Shown in pieces: positions 19,730 to 29,040 of a stretch of 64,000 nt of DNA. Under the pieces are notes generated by a model, which was not told the origin of the DNA, did not search any database, and worked only from the letters and a program-made list of their open reading frames with translations. The stretch comes from Symbiodinium natans (Eukaryota > Sar > Dinophyceae > Suessiales > Symbiodiniaceae), in contig CAJNDS010002102.1 of the NCBI GenBank assembly GCA_905221605.1, forward strand, positions 150,001 to 214,000. Reading direction: 5' to 3'. The position numbers and the translations under genes were made by a program. Each line of letters opens with the position of its first letter. The stretch's first letter is position 1.

Positions 19730-21515
19730 TCATCGCCATGCTTGGAACGCGGGGGAGAGAACGGCTGAGGTCCAGGCCGCCATGGCAGCCTTCAGCGCCT
19801 TGCCCAGCTTCGTCTCTTTCTCTCCAGTCTGCTGCAGCGTGTCCCAGGGACTGGAGACATTGGTCACGGTTTTCAGGTCGGCTTCGTACTCGCCCTGGAA
19901 GAGGTCGCGCACCAAGCACGCAAGGAGCTTCCCACCCTTGCTGCAGTCAGCGGCCAGAGCATCCATGGCATCGATATCTCCCTCCGTCAGGTCACCGCCT
20001 GACTTGTCTCCCTCGGCGGCATCAGCATCCCCTGCTTCTTCCGCTGGCATGACGTTGTCGTACTCGATGGGGTTGCAGAGCTTCTCCATAAGCTCGGCGT
20101 CTCGACGCAGCGCTGGCTCCTGCTTCTCCCCCATGTCCGCGGCTGTCCTCGCTGCCTGCAGGATGCTCTGGAGCAAGAAGTACTTCGTGCACGCCACAGC
20201 GATCCAGCCTGGCCGATCGTTGCCTTTGCTGTCCAGCGTGGGCAGCTTGAAGAAAGAGGCATCCAGGTAGCCGCGCCGGAGACACATGAGCGACACCTCC
20301 AAGCAGAAATGGATGACATCCCTGTCTGCGCCGGCTTTGCCACACTGCTGAACGATTTTGCTGGCCAGCTGGCCCAGCCGCATGAGCTTGTTGTAGCCGC
20401 TGGTCCAAACCTCTGAGCCGAACTCTCGGTCTACGGAGAGCAGCACGCTCTCCATGCGCTGGCCCAGCATACCCATGACAACATTCAGAGCTGTCACCAT
20501 CGTCTTGTTGGCCTTTGCACGGTTGAAGAGGATGTTGCGGTCCTCCAGGACCTGCTTCAAGTCCGCAGTGTCCTCGCCCGCAGACTGAAGGTCCGCGGTC
20601 AACTTGCGAACCTTCTTCGCGAACAAGACAAACGTGTCCGCGGCCTCAGCCGTGCGCAGCAGTTCGCTGGCGTGCATGGACCATGTCAACATCTGATCCA
20701 TGGGTGCCTCCACATGCACCCTGACGGTCACCGTGAGCGCCATCTCGTGCAACCGCAGCAGGCGCTCGTCGTCTGCCGATGCCAGCGCCCTCGCCATGGC
20801 GGTGAACCAGGCGAAGAGGTAGATTTTGCCACTCATCATGAAAAGATTTGTTGGGAAGCCGTCGCCAGGGGGCACCAACTGCTGGAGCTGGTTGTAGCAG
20901 GTCAACGTCTGCGTAAAGTAAAGCCGCCCATCCGCCTTTCTGGCCTGGGCCGGAATGTGTGCCTGCTCGAAGGTCAGGACATCCTCCCAGCTGGGCTCAG
21001 CCAGAAAGCTGTCCAGCTCCCCCGCTGCTGCCTGGACGTTGGTGTCCAGCCAGTACAGGCTGCCGCCCGCCTCGTACATACGGGATGCTTTCAGTGATGT
21101 GGCCGCGTTGCGAGGCGTCCAGATCTCCTTGAAGTTGCACATGTTGCTGCTGCCCGGCACGTTGTCCCCAATGGTCAAGGGGGAAATCTCCCTCAGGGCA
21201 GTGCCCTTGGGACAGAGCTTGGCGGCTTCCAGGCGTGTGGGCAACTCTTGCAGCACCTGAGCTCAAGACTGCGGGCCAGCAAAGTCCCTCGGCTCCGCTA
21301 CTCACCGGCTGCTGCCAAGAGACCCACGGAACGATCTTCTTCATGATGCTCGTTGCGTCCGTGCGCTTGGACTGCGCGGTCCAGGCAGGCAAGTCGACCT
21401 GGACCAGCTTCGGCAGGGGGGGCGGTGGAGGCGCTACCGTGCCGGCTGCTTTCTTTGCCGGGACCGCCGCTGGCGCAGCTGGAGTTGGAGATCGCTTTCG
21501 CTTGGCGGCCGTCAT
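19730..21515 (-). CDS. Unknown 578-residue protein, two exons
   Basis: Exon 1 is 21515-21306 (70 codons from an ATG: MTAAKRKRSPTPAAP, a basic Ala/Pro-rich N-terminus) and exon 2 is 21256-19730. The 49-nt intron 21257-21305 is canonical (CCG|GTGAGT ... CTCAG|GTG), phase 0. The body is helical and mixed in charge, with aromatic-rich stretches (SGKIYLFAWFTAMARALAS and MLTWSMHASELLRTAEA). An acidic linker follows, running EEAGDADAAEGDKSGGD and then LTEGDIDAMDALA. I recognise no catalytic motif or family. The lysine-rich N-terminus could be a nuclear localisation signal. Its unidirectional position and upstream palindromic array suggest it works with its neighbours, possibly as a structural or DNA-binding partner; that is inference only. 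Confidence 0.75.
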
Positions 21516-21582
21516 GGCTCAGAGCAAGCGAAGAGGATCGAGGGCAGGTCTCAGAACTGAAGGCCAAAAAACGCTAACATGG

Positions 21583-21767
21583 AATACGGGGGCGGATTTG
21601 CGAAAATCTGCCCCCGTATTGGAAGTGATTACGTAACATGCAATACGGTCCAAGAGGCAGGACATAATTGACAGTGTATTCCATGACACGGGCTCACACG
21701 CAATACGGGGGCAGATTTTCGAAAATCTGCCCCCGTATTCTATGTTACCAGTTCCCACACAATACGG
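21583..21767. promoter_or_regulatory. ~60-bp-periodic palindromic array upstream of the 578-aa gene
   Basis: AATACGG occurs at 21583, 21642, 21702 and 21761 (spacings 59, 60, 59). The reverse word CCGTATT occurs at 21614 and 21733, with a degenerate copy at about 21674. Segments 21583-21620 and 21702-21739 are 38-bp palindromes, the second perfect. The array lies 68-252 bp upstream of the ATG at 21515. The core resembles that of motifs A-D (ATAC-G). Confidence 0.6.
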
Positions 21768-21888
21768 TCTGGAAAGCCGGAAAGCCTGAAACAGTTTTGA
21801 CACGCCAGGATCAGGCGAGTTGTGGTGCTGGATCTGCTTCCCCCAGTTTCCCCGTCAGCTCTAAACCCCGCAGCAGGCAGCCTAGGAC

Positions 21889-22311
21889 TCAGTCGCTCTC
21901 TGCTTCTGCTGCATCCCCCTCGAAAACCGGAGCAGCTCGGCGCTTCGCGCCAGGCTTGTTTGGAAGCTGGCCTGTCGGCCCCAGTTTCCAGTTGCTCCCC
22001 TCACAAGTGAGCTCCGAGTCGTGGCGCGCCAGCCGTCTCACAGCGGCCAGGAACTTAAAGCTGTCAGTCACCAGCCAATCCGCCTCCGCCTCCATGTCGC
22101 AGATCCTCCAGCGGGACTCTGGCAGGGCGACGATCCTGGCCAGCCAGCGTGCAACAGCGCCATGGCCGTGGCGAAACTCCGCAGAAAGAAAGATGCCGGC
22201 GGGAACCAATTTGTGGGCAGCATCATAGTCCCTGATGTGCCGGCAGCGATTGCGGGTTTTCCAGTGAGCAATGCTGGCGATCCCTTTGCCCAGGGCAACA
22301 AGGCCCAGCAA
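21889..22311 (-). CDS. 140-residue reading frame, possible 3' exon of the transposase-like gene
   Basis: The frame is open from about 22338 but has no ATG before a convincing protein begins. It reads through YDAAHKLVPAGIFLSAEFRH and then ARWLARIVALPESRW and ICDMEAEADWLVTDSFKFL to a basic then acidic end. No family is recognised. It lacks its own symmetric motif and begins within 100 bp of the stop of the transposase-like gene, so it may be a downstream exon of that gene. An alternative is a separate gene starting at an ATG near 22345 (MNYDEVFEAHL) that changes frame through an intron I cannot place. Confidence 0.5.
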   Translation of the reverse strand: MLGLVALGKGIASIAHWKTRNRCRHIRDYDAAHKLVPAGIFLSAEFRHGHGAVARWLARIVALPESRWRICDMEAEADWLVTDSFKFLAAVRRLARHDSELTCEGSNWKLGPTGQLPNKPGAKRRAAPVFEGDAAEAESD

Positions 22312-22408
22312 CCAGGTGAGCTTCGAAGACCTCGTCGTAGTTCATGGCCAGGCAGGTGATTAAAAAGAAAGATTTAAGACGCAAGACTACTAATAAGCAT
22401 GCAAAGTG

Positions 22409-25400
22409 TTACAATAAACAATCTCTTATGATGGCATCCGTGCGCCCAGCACGGCCTTGCTCAACGGCCACCGCATCGTCGACCACCAAGATGGACGTCC
22501 TCTGAAAGTCTTCGTAACTGATGTTGCCCTGGCAGCGCTTGTAGCGGCAACCGGGGAAAGCTTCGGCGGCGTTGCATTCCGTGGAGAGATCAGCCACCAC
22601 CGTCTGGCGCTGCAGTTGGATGCAAGGCCCCTTCTTGAAAACCCTGCCTACCCGCAGAGGCGGCATCAGCGGCGGCTGCCGTGCCAGCTGCCTGGCACGC
22701 TCCTGGGCCCTCTCCGCGTTCTTGGACTCCGTCAGCTTCTGGAACTTCTCCAACTCTGCATTCCATCGACCATTCTGCCGGAGTCTCTCGCTGGAACGCT
22801 GAGCAAAGCTGCTAAGTCGCATGCCCGGCACCACGGTGGCGCTGTTGCCTGCAGGCGGGCGCTGCATGGAGGCCAATGCGTTGCTGGCCTTAACTTGGCC
22901 GCGGAACACGGAAGCCATGGTACCCTGGCGTTTAACTCGTGTCTGGCCTTTGTCGGCACGCTCCTTGTAGCAGCGAAAGCGTCGCCCATGATGCTGTATC
23001 CAAAGTTGGGCGCATCGTCGGGTGAAGCTGGTCATCTTCAAGACGGCTTTGTCCGCCAGAGCGAACGGGTCCAACAAAGCAGCTTCGGCATCCTGGGCAA
23101 CTTCCTCACCGGAGAGCCGCAAAGCAAGATCGGACTCCTGCCGGGGCCCGTCGAGACGAAGCTCGAGGAGCATTGCAGCACAAACGCCACGCTCGTCCAA
23201 GGAGGCCTCGTGGTGCTTCAGGAGCTCTCTGAGCTGGGCAAGGTCCCTCTCCACGGAACACTCCCCATCTTGCACACTCACGTAAAAAGCCACCGCCTCC
23301 TGCAGGACCTGAAATCGACTCTGGCAGCCCGGCAGTTGCTCGCCCCGCAAAACACGACGCCAGCAAGGGCGTGAGTCCTGCTTCTCGCACGCATTGGAGA
23401 CGGCAGCCTCGTCTTCCAAGAAGGCATGCACCGCTGCTGACGTCTCCTGCCACAGCACATGGCTGTCCAGACCCAAGGCCCGCGCCAGCCTGGCCGCCCG
23501 TCGCTTCATGGATGCGACATTGTCCCCCCATGTGCCGGGGTCGTCGTCGGCCTGGACCTTGAACTGCTGCCACAGAGGGAGGTCGAACAAGGCAAACGCC
23601 ATGTGCAAGTCCGGCTCGGACATGTCTGAATAACATCTGGAGATGACAGCGTCAACCACCACATGTAGGCCAGACATAATCTCCTTGCACTTGGCTTTGT
23701 CCGTGGGCCCCCATAGGCAATGCATGCGGTCGCCATATTGAATGGGAGCCGCTGCCATAGCAGTTCGCACGCCCATGTGCGTGAACGTCTCGGGCAGGAT
23801 GCTGCCGTCAGGCTCAGGCTCCAGCAAGATGCGCCCCTCACTGAAAAGCCTGCGTAGGCGGCAGACGAAGTCGTCCCGAAGACGCAACGTTGCAGCGATG
23901 TCCGGGTCCCTGACATCGAAGTGTCGCACAAAGCGCAGAACCTCCGCGCCGAAATCGGCCGCGAGCCCCGCAAGCAAGATGTTCTCGCCAGTGAGGCGCT
24001 CCAACATCTCGCGACATCGATGGCGGACCCGGCCGTCCAAGCGATGGTCCATGCTCTGCGCAGCAAGCAGCAGAGCCACGGGCAGCAGAAGGGCAATGAA
24101 CTTCCCTTGCGGGCTTGAAAAGGAGTCGAACCTTTGTTTGGCGAAGCTGAGCGTCTTGATTGCCGCTGCCAAATTGTTGTGCTCTGAGGCTCCTTGGGCC
24201 TGGCCTGCCATGTTCCCGCTCGCCTTGAGAACAGCCTGTTGCAGAACGTGGAATCGCATCCGCCACTCCGAGGAATTTTGCAGATCTGGGATCAAGGAGT
24301 GTTTGGAGCCCCAGACGGCGTGCCACCAGCTCTTAAAGTTCTCCTCCATCGTAATCGGCAATGACGCACGCCTAACGTTGTGCGCCTTGTCAAGGAGGCA
24401 CAGGACCAATCTGGGGTAGCCTTGCTGCAGAAGCTTCCCACATTTGCGCATTGGTCGACCCCCATCAGAACTGTAGGACGACAGCACCTCCTTGAATCTT
24501 TGCATTACATCCACGTCCGGCTGCTGGCCCTTTCCCATGGGGGTTGCGAGGCGCTGCAAGGCCGTCTGTATGCTGAGACAGATCTTCTTGGAATAATCCT
24601 CATCCAAAGCTTCTGTTGACGGGGCCTGGCCTGCGTTCCTCAAAACGGAGAGAACACCATCGCCGTCAGCCAGCCACGGCGCCGCCATGGAGTCCGCTGC
24701 ATCCGTGTCGATCTTCTGCCTGGCACAGCGATACCGCACCACACGGTAGGGAGCCTTGTCGTCCAGGCTGATGGACGCGTGGTCGGCCGTCGCCAGGATG
24801 CGGCGTTTGGTCTCCCTGACCACTTCCACCATGATTTCCACCATGTCCTTTATGGCCGTGCGGGTCAGGTGCCTCGCATCCCCACGCTTGCAGGTCACAT
24901 AGGCCTCCGTCTTCTCATGAGCTTCGGCCTTGAGGAAGCTGATTGGACTGCGAACAGTTCTCCACGCACGAACCCAGTCGTGCAGCTGGGGCACTGCGCC
25001 CACGAGGAGACTCGTGTCGCTCGGGTCATGACAGACCAATTGCGACAAGCTGACATCGGGCAGCTGCATCGCCTTGAGGGCTGTGAGGTGGATTGCAGAC
25101 TGGGCGTGGAGCTGGAGGCAAGATGCCTGCATGCAGTGCACGCTGGAGATTTCGAAGCGGGCCCACTTCGTAGTCCACCTGCGACGCAGGTGCCCTATGC
25201 CGTTGTCTCGAAGAGAGGAGGCACGCTGAACCAAGTGTGCACACACGCCACAGCCGATGCCCCATCGCTGGCCCAGACGAGCTGGGCGCTCCTGCAGCCA
25301 ACAGGCTTGCACGAGACACCCTGACGCAGTCCGCCGGGTGAAGCTGCCGTGAATCTTCTGCCACGTGCCCTTGCGCCTGCCGAAGATGCATCTGGCACAT

Positions 25401-25783
25401 GTCGGGTCGTAGACCTCATGGCACCGAGGCCAAGCTCCGGCTGCGGACGGAGCAGGAACCGGATCTCCACTCAACCTGGGTCGACCACGCCTCTTGGCCA
25501 TGGCCTTCACGGCCGGTCTCGCCCTTCCTTTAGGCACGCCCTTGGGCCTGCCTTTGGGCTTGGCTTTCGGCTTGGCTTTGGTCGAAGCCTTGGCCGCGGC
25601 TTTCGCTTGGGCACGCCCTGTCCAACTCGAGGGCACTGCAGGCACCGACCTTGTCGGAGGGCTGGTGGACGGTCTCGAGCGACTCGAGGAGGCAGCGGAC
25701 GTGGACTCGGAATATGCGTCATGCATCTGCCTGGCACGACGGGGCGGCGAGGAGCCATACGCAGCTTCAGCGCGGCGCTTCAT
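22409..25783 (-). CDS. hAT-like transposase with TTF/BED-type zinc finger, 1124 aa
   Basis: A single 3.4-kb exon. The frame opens at 25831, but the ATG at 25783 (MKRRAEAAYGSSPPRRA) is preferred because the earlier ATG lies within motif D. Residues 60-105 are Lys/Pro/Ala-rich (KAKPKAKPKGRPKG), probably DNA-binding or nuclear-localising. Residues 120-235 hold CxxC pairs (CARC; GCGVCAHL) and then LQLHAQSAIHLTALK, matching the C2-H2 layout of TTF/BED-type fingers of hAT transposases. Candidate acidic catalytic residues are SISLDDK (about 338-344), LCLLDKAHN (about 461-469) and GASEHNN (about 532-538). Near 840 the segment GECSVERDLAQLRELL resembles the SxxxER block of the hAT C-terminal dimerisation region. 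The assignment is by pattern only; an exapted, inactive relative is possible. Motif D lies 46-108 bp upstream. Confidence 0.55.
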   Translation of the reverse strand: MKRRAEAAYGSSPPRRARQMHDAYSESTSAASSSRSRPSTSPPTRSVPAVPSSWTGRAQAKAAAKASTKAKPKAKPKGRPKGVPKGRARPAVKAMAKRRGRPRLSGDPVPAPSAAGAWPRCHEVYDPTCARCIFGRRKGTWQKIHGSFTRRTASGCLVQACWLQERPARLGQRWGIGCGVCAHLVQRASSLRDNGIGHLRRRWTTKWARFEISSVHCMQASCLQLHAQSAIHLTALKAMQLPDVSLSQLVCHDPSDTSLLVGAVPQLHDWVRAWRTVRSPISFLKAEAHEKTEAYVTCKRGDARHLTRTAIKDMVEIMVEVVRETKRRILATADHASISLDDKAPYRVVRYRCARQKIDTDAADSMAAPWLADGDGVLSVLRNAGQAPSTEALDEDYSKKICLSIQTALQRLATPMGKGQQPDVDVMQRFKEVLSSYSSDGGRPMRKCGKLLQQGYPRLVLCLLDKAHNVRRASLPITMEENFKSWWHAVWGSKHSLIPDLQNSSEWRMRFHVLQQAVLKASGNMAGQAQGASEHNNLAAAIKTLSFAKQRFDSFSSPQGKFIALLLPVALLLAAQSMDHRLDGRVRHRCREMLERLTGENILLAGLAADFGAEVLRFVRHFDVRDPDIAATLRLRDDFVCRLRRLFSEGRILLEPEPDGSILPETFTHMGVRTAMAAAPIQYGDRMHCLWGPTDKAKCKEIMSGLHVVVDAVISRCYSDMSEPDLHMAFALFDLPLWQQFKVQADDDPGTWGDNVASMKRRAARLARALGLDSHVLWQETSAAVHAFLEDEAAVSNACEKQDSRPCWRRVLRGEQLPGCQSRFQVLQEAVAFYVSVQDGECSVERDLAQLRELLKHHEASLDERGVCAAMLLELRLDGPRQESDLALRLSGEEVAQDAEAALLDPFALADKAVLKMTSFTRRCAQLWIQHHGRRFRCYKERADKGQTRVKRQGTMASVFRGQVKASNALASMQRPPAGNSATVVPGMRLSSFAQRSSERLRQNGRWNAELEKFQKLTESKNAERAQERARQLARQPPLMPPLRVGRVFKKGPCIQLQRQTVVADLSTECNAAEAFPGCRYKRCQGNISYEDFQRTSILVVDDAVAVEQGRAGRTDAIIRDCLL

Positions 25784-25828
25784 GGCTGGAAGTGACAACC
25801 AGGCTCGCAATATTAAGTCGAGTAATTT

Positions 25829-25891
25829 CATACTGAATTACTGATTGCCATACTGAATATTAACAGTATGTAACAACCCATAAACAGTATA
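25829..25891. promoter_or_regulatory. Four-box symmetric motif D
   Basis: CATACTG at 25829 and 25849 (20 bp apart), CAGTATG at 25864 and CAGTATA at 25885 (21 bp apart). It lies directly upstream of the preferred start of the transposase-like gene. Confidence 0.6.
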
Positions 25892-25994
25892 TGCAATGTG
25901 AATTGTACTGGGACGCCACATGTTGCTCCGGAGCCTTGTGTCTTGCGACAAGTCGTGGAGAATGTGATGGCGCGATGGCAGGTCCATCCACGCA

Positions 25995-26085
25995 TGATGC
26001 TGAACAGAAGCGGCAAAGCCGCTGAACGCGAGCAGAAAAGTGCCACAGCCACTGAATGAGTCATAACCGTCATAACCGCTGAATG
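25995..26085. repeat. AAGCGGC...GCCGCT palindromic repeat, short cluster
   Basis: Three to four degenerate copies of the word AAGCGGCAAAGCCGCTGAA, linked by GCGAGCAG(A) spacers. It is the same family as the 20-copy array at 29.04-29.58 kb, here placed upstream of the transposase-like gene. Confidence 0.6.
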
Positions 26086-26099
26086 CGAGCAGAGGAACA

Positions 26100-26861
26100 C
26101 CGAACACTTGACTCACCCCGTTCTTTTCACAGGTCAGCACTCAGACTCCAGTGCAGGTTTAGCGTCAACGGCCATGGCGGGATCGATGCTTCGCCCGTGT
26201 GTGACAGTCCTTACTTGGCATTGGAGTTAAGTATTATAGAGCCATCACTTGCCCGAATATTTTAATTAGTCATGGAACATACTAGGGGCGTCTGACTCAG
26301 CATGGCACTGAGTCGATCCTGCACCAGGCCGCGAAAGAAGTTGGCTGCGTGAGACCCGGAGGGCACTGCAGTGAAAAGGCAGCTTATAGCCGCACAACTG
26401 GGTCCCCGAACCCGGACTCCATCGCAACATTAAGTACATGGCAAGTAGATTAAATTTATTGTGTAACAGTAGTACAATATTCTTACTACTTGTTATTAGT
26501 CAAACGCAGACTTTGATCGTACATAAGCAGGATGACAATGATATCATTCGTAGTTTTGATATATATAATAATAGCACCAAACAATGGTTATTATTGTTAT
26601 AGTCTAGTGCCAACCGACAGACGACGAATACTGATATATTATGGAACTAAGAAACAGCACTGTCTGCGTCTGACTGAAACAGAGGTCCCATGTGCATGCT
26701 GCCGTCAAAACGAGAAGACTAGGGCCCAGGAGACTGGAAGCAGGAGTGCCGCGTAGGCCTAATGTGAAATTGGGCTGACATAACGAAAGCAGGCTGCTGC
26801 TTGGCACTGACTAATTTTCTATATTATTATTTATAACCACGAGTCTCCCAGCCCGGCATGC
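26100..26861. other. Intergenic gap, no gene seen
   Basis: Unique, moderately AT-rich sequence between the transposase-like gene and the RS/zinc-finger-like gene. An imperfect hairpin (AACAGTAGTA ... TACTACTTGTT) lies at about 26464-26495. No CATACTG module, telomeric repeat or convincing frame is seen. Confidence 0.6.
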
Positions 26862-27884
26862 TCACGCAGGCGGCGGAAGCACGCCTTCGAGCTCCATGAG
26901 CATGGCTTCCATGTTCGACGCTTCATCGTCGAAGGATTGCGAAGCTTGTCTCATTATGCGGCTGCTCACCCTCAGCGCGCTTGCCGATCGAGACATCGTC
27001 GCCGCCGCTCTCATCAACAGTTGCAACATCGTCTGGGGCGCCGCTCGCCCCAGACCGACGATGGGGCGGAGCGGCGCCCCAACCGTCATCCTCCCGGCGC
27101 AGGCAGCCAGGGCGGTGGCATCCAGCGCTGCTTGGCCATCCCACACTGGGGCTGGCGCGCCAAAACCTGGGACTGGCGTGCCCGCTGGCGTGCCCGTGGT
27201 GCCCGGCGCTGGCGGGGCCGTGCCCATTGTAGCCGCGGCCGTGGTGGCCGAACCTGTGGAGGCGGCCGTGACCGGGGCTGTTGGCGCGGCTGCAGTGCCT
27301 CGGCCATCTTGGGCAGGCGTGGCCGCCCCTGTCTCTGCTGGCGTGTGTGCAGGGGCTGGTGGCGGCGGGGCTGCTTGTGCCGGGGCTGGTGGTGCCGTGG
27401 CTGGTGCTGCGGACGCTACTGATCCGCTCCCGGTGCTTGCTGTTGACGGCGGCGCTCCGCTTGTGTTGGCTGGTGGCGTGGAAGGGGCTGCAGGCTGGCC
27501 CATGACCTCCAGGTACCCCGTCCTGTTTTTCACGCGGATGGGTTTGCCGTCCGGCTGGTCTTGGGCGGACCAAATATACATGTTGGCCTTTTTGCTCTGA
27601 GCGTACGCGGCCTCCGCGTCCCCAGCATCAGCGAAGGCCTCGTGCTTGCTCTGGAGGTGTTGGGTGACCGCGGTCCTGGCCTGCTCCACATCCATGTAGG
27701 GGCCGAAGTACCGCTTGTCGCCACACTCAGATTGTCGCGGGCACAGCGCCCAGAGGATCTTCCTGGGCTCGGTGACAGTGATGCCGCCGCTGCCACTGCC
27801 ACGCTGCGGCGACCTGGACCTGGAGCGGCCGCGGCGCGGCGGCGTCCTGGACGGCTCGCGGCGGACGCGTCGTCGCTCGCCCAT
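26862..27884 (-). CDS. RS-rich, zinc-finger-like, Ala/Pro-rich protein, 340 aa
   Basis: The frame is open from 27947 by a GTG, but the ATG at 27884 is the natural start (MGERRRVRREPSRTPPRRG). Residues 1-30 are Arg/Ser-rich (GRSRSRSPQRGS), resembling an RS domain of RNA-binding or splicing-type proteins. Next comes a compact segment with ALCPRQSECGDKRYFGPYMD and then AVTQHLQSKHEAF, a C-x6-C plus H-x4-H layout compatible with one zinc finger. A long low-complexity Ala/Thr/Pro linker follows, and the helical C-terminus reads RIMRQASQSFDDEASNMEAM. The role is likely nucleic-acid binding; no precise family. It is the first gene of the unidirectional island, and telomeric-type sequence resumes about 90 bp upstream. 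Confidence 0.65.
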   Translation of the reverse strand: MGERRRVRREPSRTPPRRGRSRSRSPQRGSGSGGITVTEPRKILWALCPRQSECGDKRYFGPYMDVEQARTAVTQHLQSKHEAFADAGDAEAAYAQSKKANMYIWSAQDQPDGKPIRVKNRTGYLEVMGQPAAPSTPPANTSGAPPSTASTGSGSVASAAPATAPPAPAQAAPPPPAPAHTPAETGAATPAQDGRGTAAAPTAPVTAASTGSATTAAATMGTAPPAPGTTGTPAGTPVPGFGAPAPVWDGQAALDATALAACAGRMTVGAPLRPIVGLGRAAPQTMLQLLMRAAATMSRSASALRVSSRIMRQASQSFDDEASNMEAMLMELEGVLPPPA

Positions 27885-27959
27885 GGCGCAAGGATGCCGA
27901 GCGGCACAGACCGCTGCTGCTACCAGTGACACTACACGTACAGTCACTGAGACGTAACT

Positions 27960-28640
27960 GATCCGACTTAAGTCTAGTTTAGGGTCTTAGGTCCTTAGGG
28001 TTTAGGGTTTGCGGTTCAAGGTAGAGTGAAGGTATGGCAGCCATTACTTTAATATCCTGCTCTGTAATTAGTATTTGGTATAGGCTTAGAGTATTCATTG
28101 AATATTATAGCACCAACTGCGTCTTGCAGCTAAGCCCGCAACAGCCACCTAGCGACAAGGAATAGAGCACTACCTTCTCAACCTACTAAGTTTTCTCAAC
28201 CTCAAGGCCAAGGCCAGGCTTGTTCTACACTCAAGTCTAGTCAGGTCCTGACTGTGACTCATCACTAGGCTATTAGGTTAAGCCCAAAGCATTAATTATC
28301 TGCCGCTGTCTTACTTTGTCGTGAACTGGCACCTGGACTACAGCCCAATCTTGCAAACGTGCGGCGGCAGGCTTCCGTAACCTAAACGTATTGCCTCGTC
28401 GCACTCAGCATGAATTTAAATGTTGTACACAGGCTTGGGGAGCGGACTTGGAGACAAGGCCTCCACCCACTTTTTGCTCTCACGCTGCAAGTGCCAAGAT
28501 CGCGACAATAGCCCTTGAGGAGCTATCATCTCATCAGTCTCATTCCAGGGGCAAAGTAGTACTTGGTACAGCTAAGCCGGCAGCCAGGCAGTGATTGTCA
28601 TGGCTGCAAAACATCTTGCAATAATTGAATTATGTGCCTT
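27960..28640. other. Right boundary of the island
   Basis: A short block of TTTAGGG-like units (about 27972-28012) marks the return of telomeric-type sequence. The rest is unique with no convincing gene; it contains an imperfect CTCAAC/CAAGGCCAAGGCC stretch near 28195-28220. Confidence 0.6.
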
Positions 28641-28652
28641 CCCTGGTGTCGA

Positions 28653-28883
28653 TCATGGGGTTGAAGATCGCTTCCGCTTCCGTGCCGGAGAGCTTGATGA
28701 TGTCAAGCTACCTTGCTGGCCTGTCTCCGTCGGCATCTTGTCTTCATTCTTCTCATCTTTCTTCGCTGCAAGCCACTGTTTGCCGGCCCGGAACCATTGC
28801 CACCACCAGGAGGTACCATCGGTTTGCCACGCCCAACGCCACTCTGTCGTCGGGGATCTCGAGCGGGAGCGACCTCTCTCCAT
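28653..28883 (-). CDS. Small RS-rich, Trp-rich protein, 76 aa
   Basis: ATG at 28883. It reads MERGRSRSRSPTTEWRWAWQ, then a Trp-rich core (TDGTSWWWQWFRAGKQW), a charged helix (LAAKKDEKNEDK) and a basic Ser-rich tail. The N-terminus resembles that of the 340-residue RS protein of the island. It is short enough to be a first exon of a longer protein or a truncated paralogue. No promoter-like module is found upstream; a G-tract (about 28999-29021) and the GC hairpin array lie within 150 bp upstream. Confidence 0.5.
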   Translation of the reverse strand: MERGRSRSRSPTTEWRWAWQTDGTSWWWQWFRAGKQWLAAKKDEKNEDKMPTETGQQGSLTSSSSPARKRKRSSTP

Positions 28884-29040
28884 TGCACCCGCGTCCAGCT
28901 AAGGGCTGACCGAGATATGGGGCACTGTCAACCAAAATTCTGCCGGTCGTGGCTATCAGCAGCATGGAGTCTGAGTTCATCATTTTCAATTTAAACAAAG
29001 GGGGGGGGGGGGGGGGGGGGGCCGCTGCAGCATCCGATTT

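Noticed and set aside
22021-22359. Plus-strand gene with a CCAG|GTGAG donor near 22314
   Set aside because: The minus-strand frame over the same DNA has better protein composition and agrees with the orientation of all its neighbours.
13826-27884. Integrated large DNA virus
   Set aside because: No capsid, packaging ATPase, DNA polymerase or helicase gene is seen; introns with dinoflagellate-type sites and RS-type proteins argue for a host or transposon origin.
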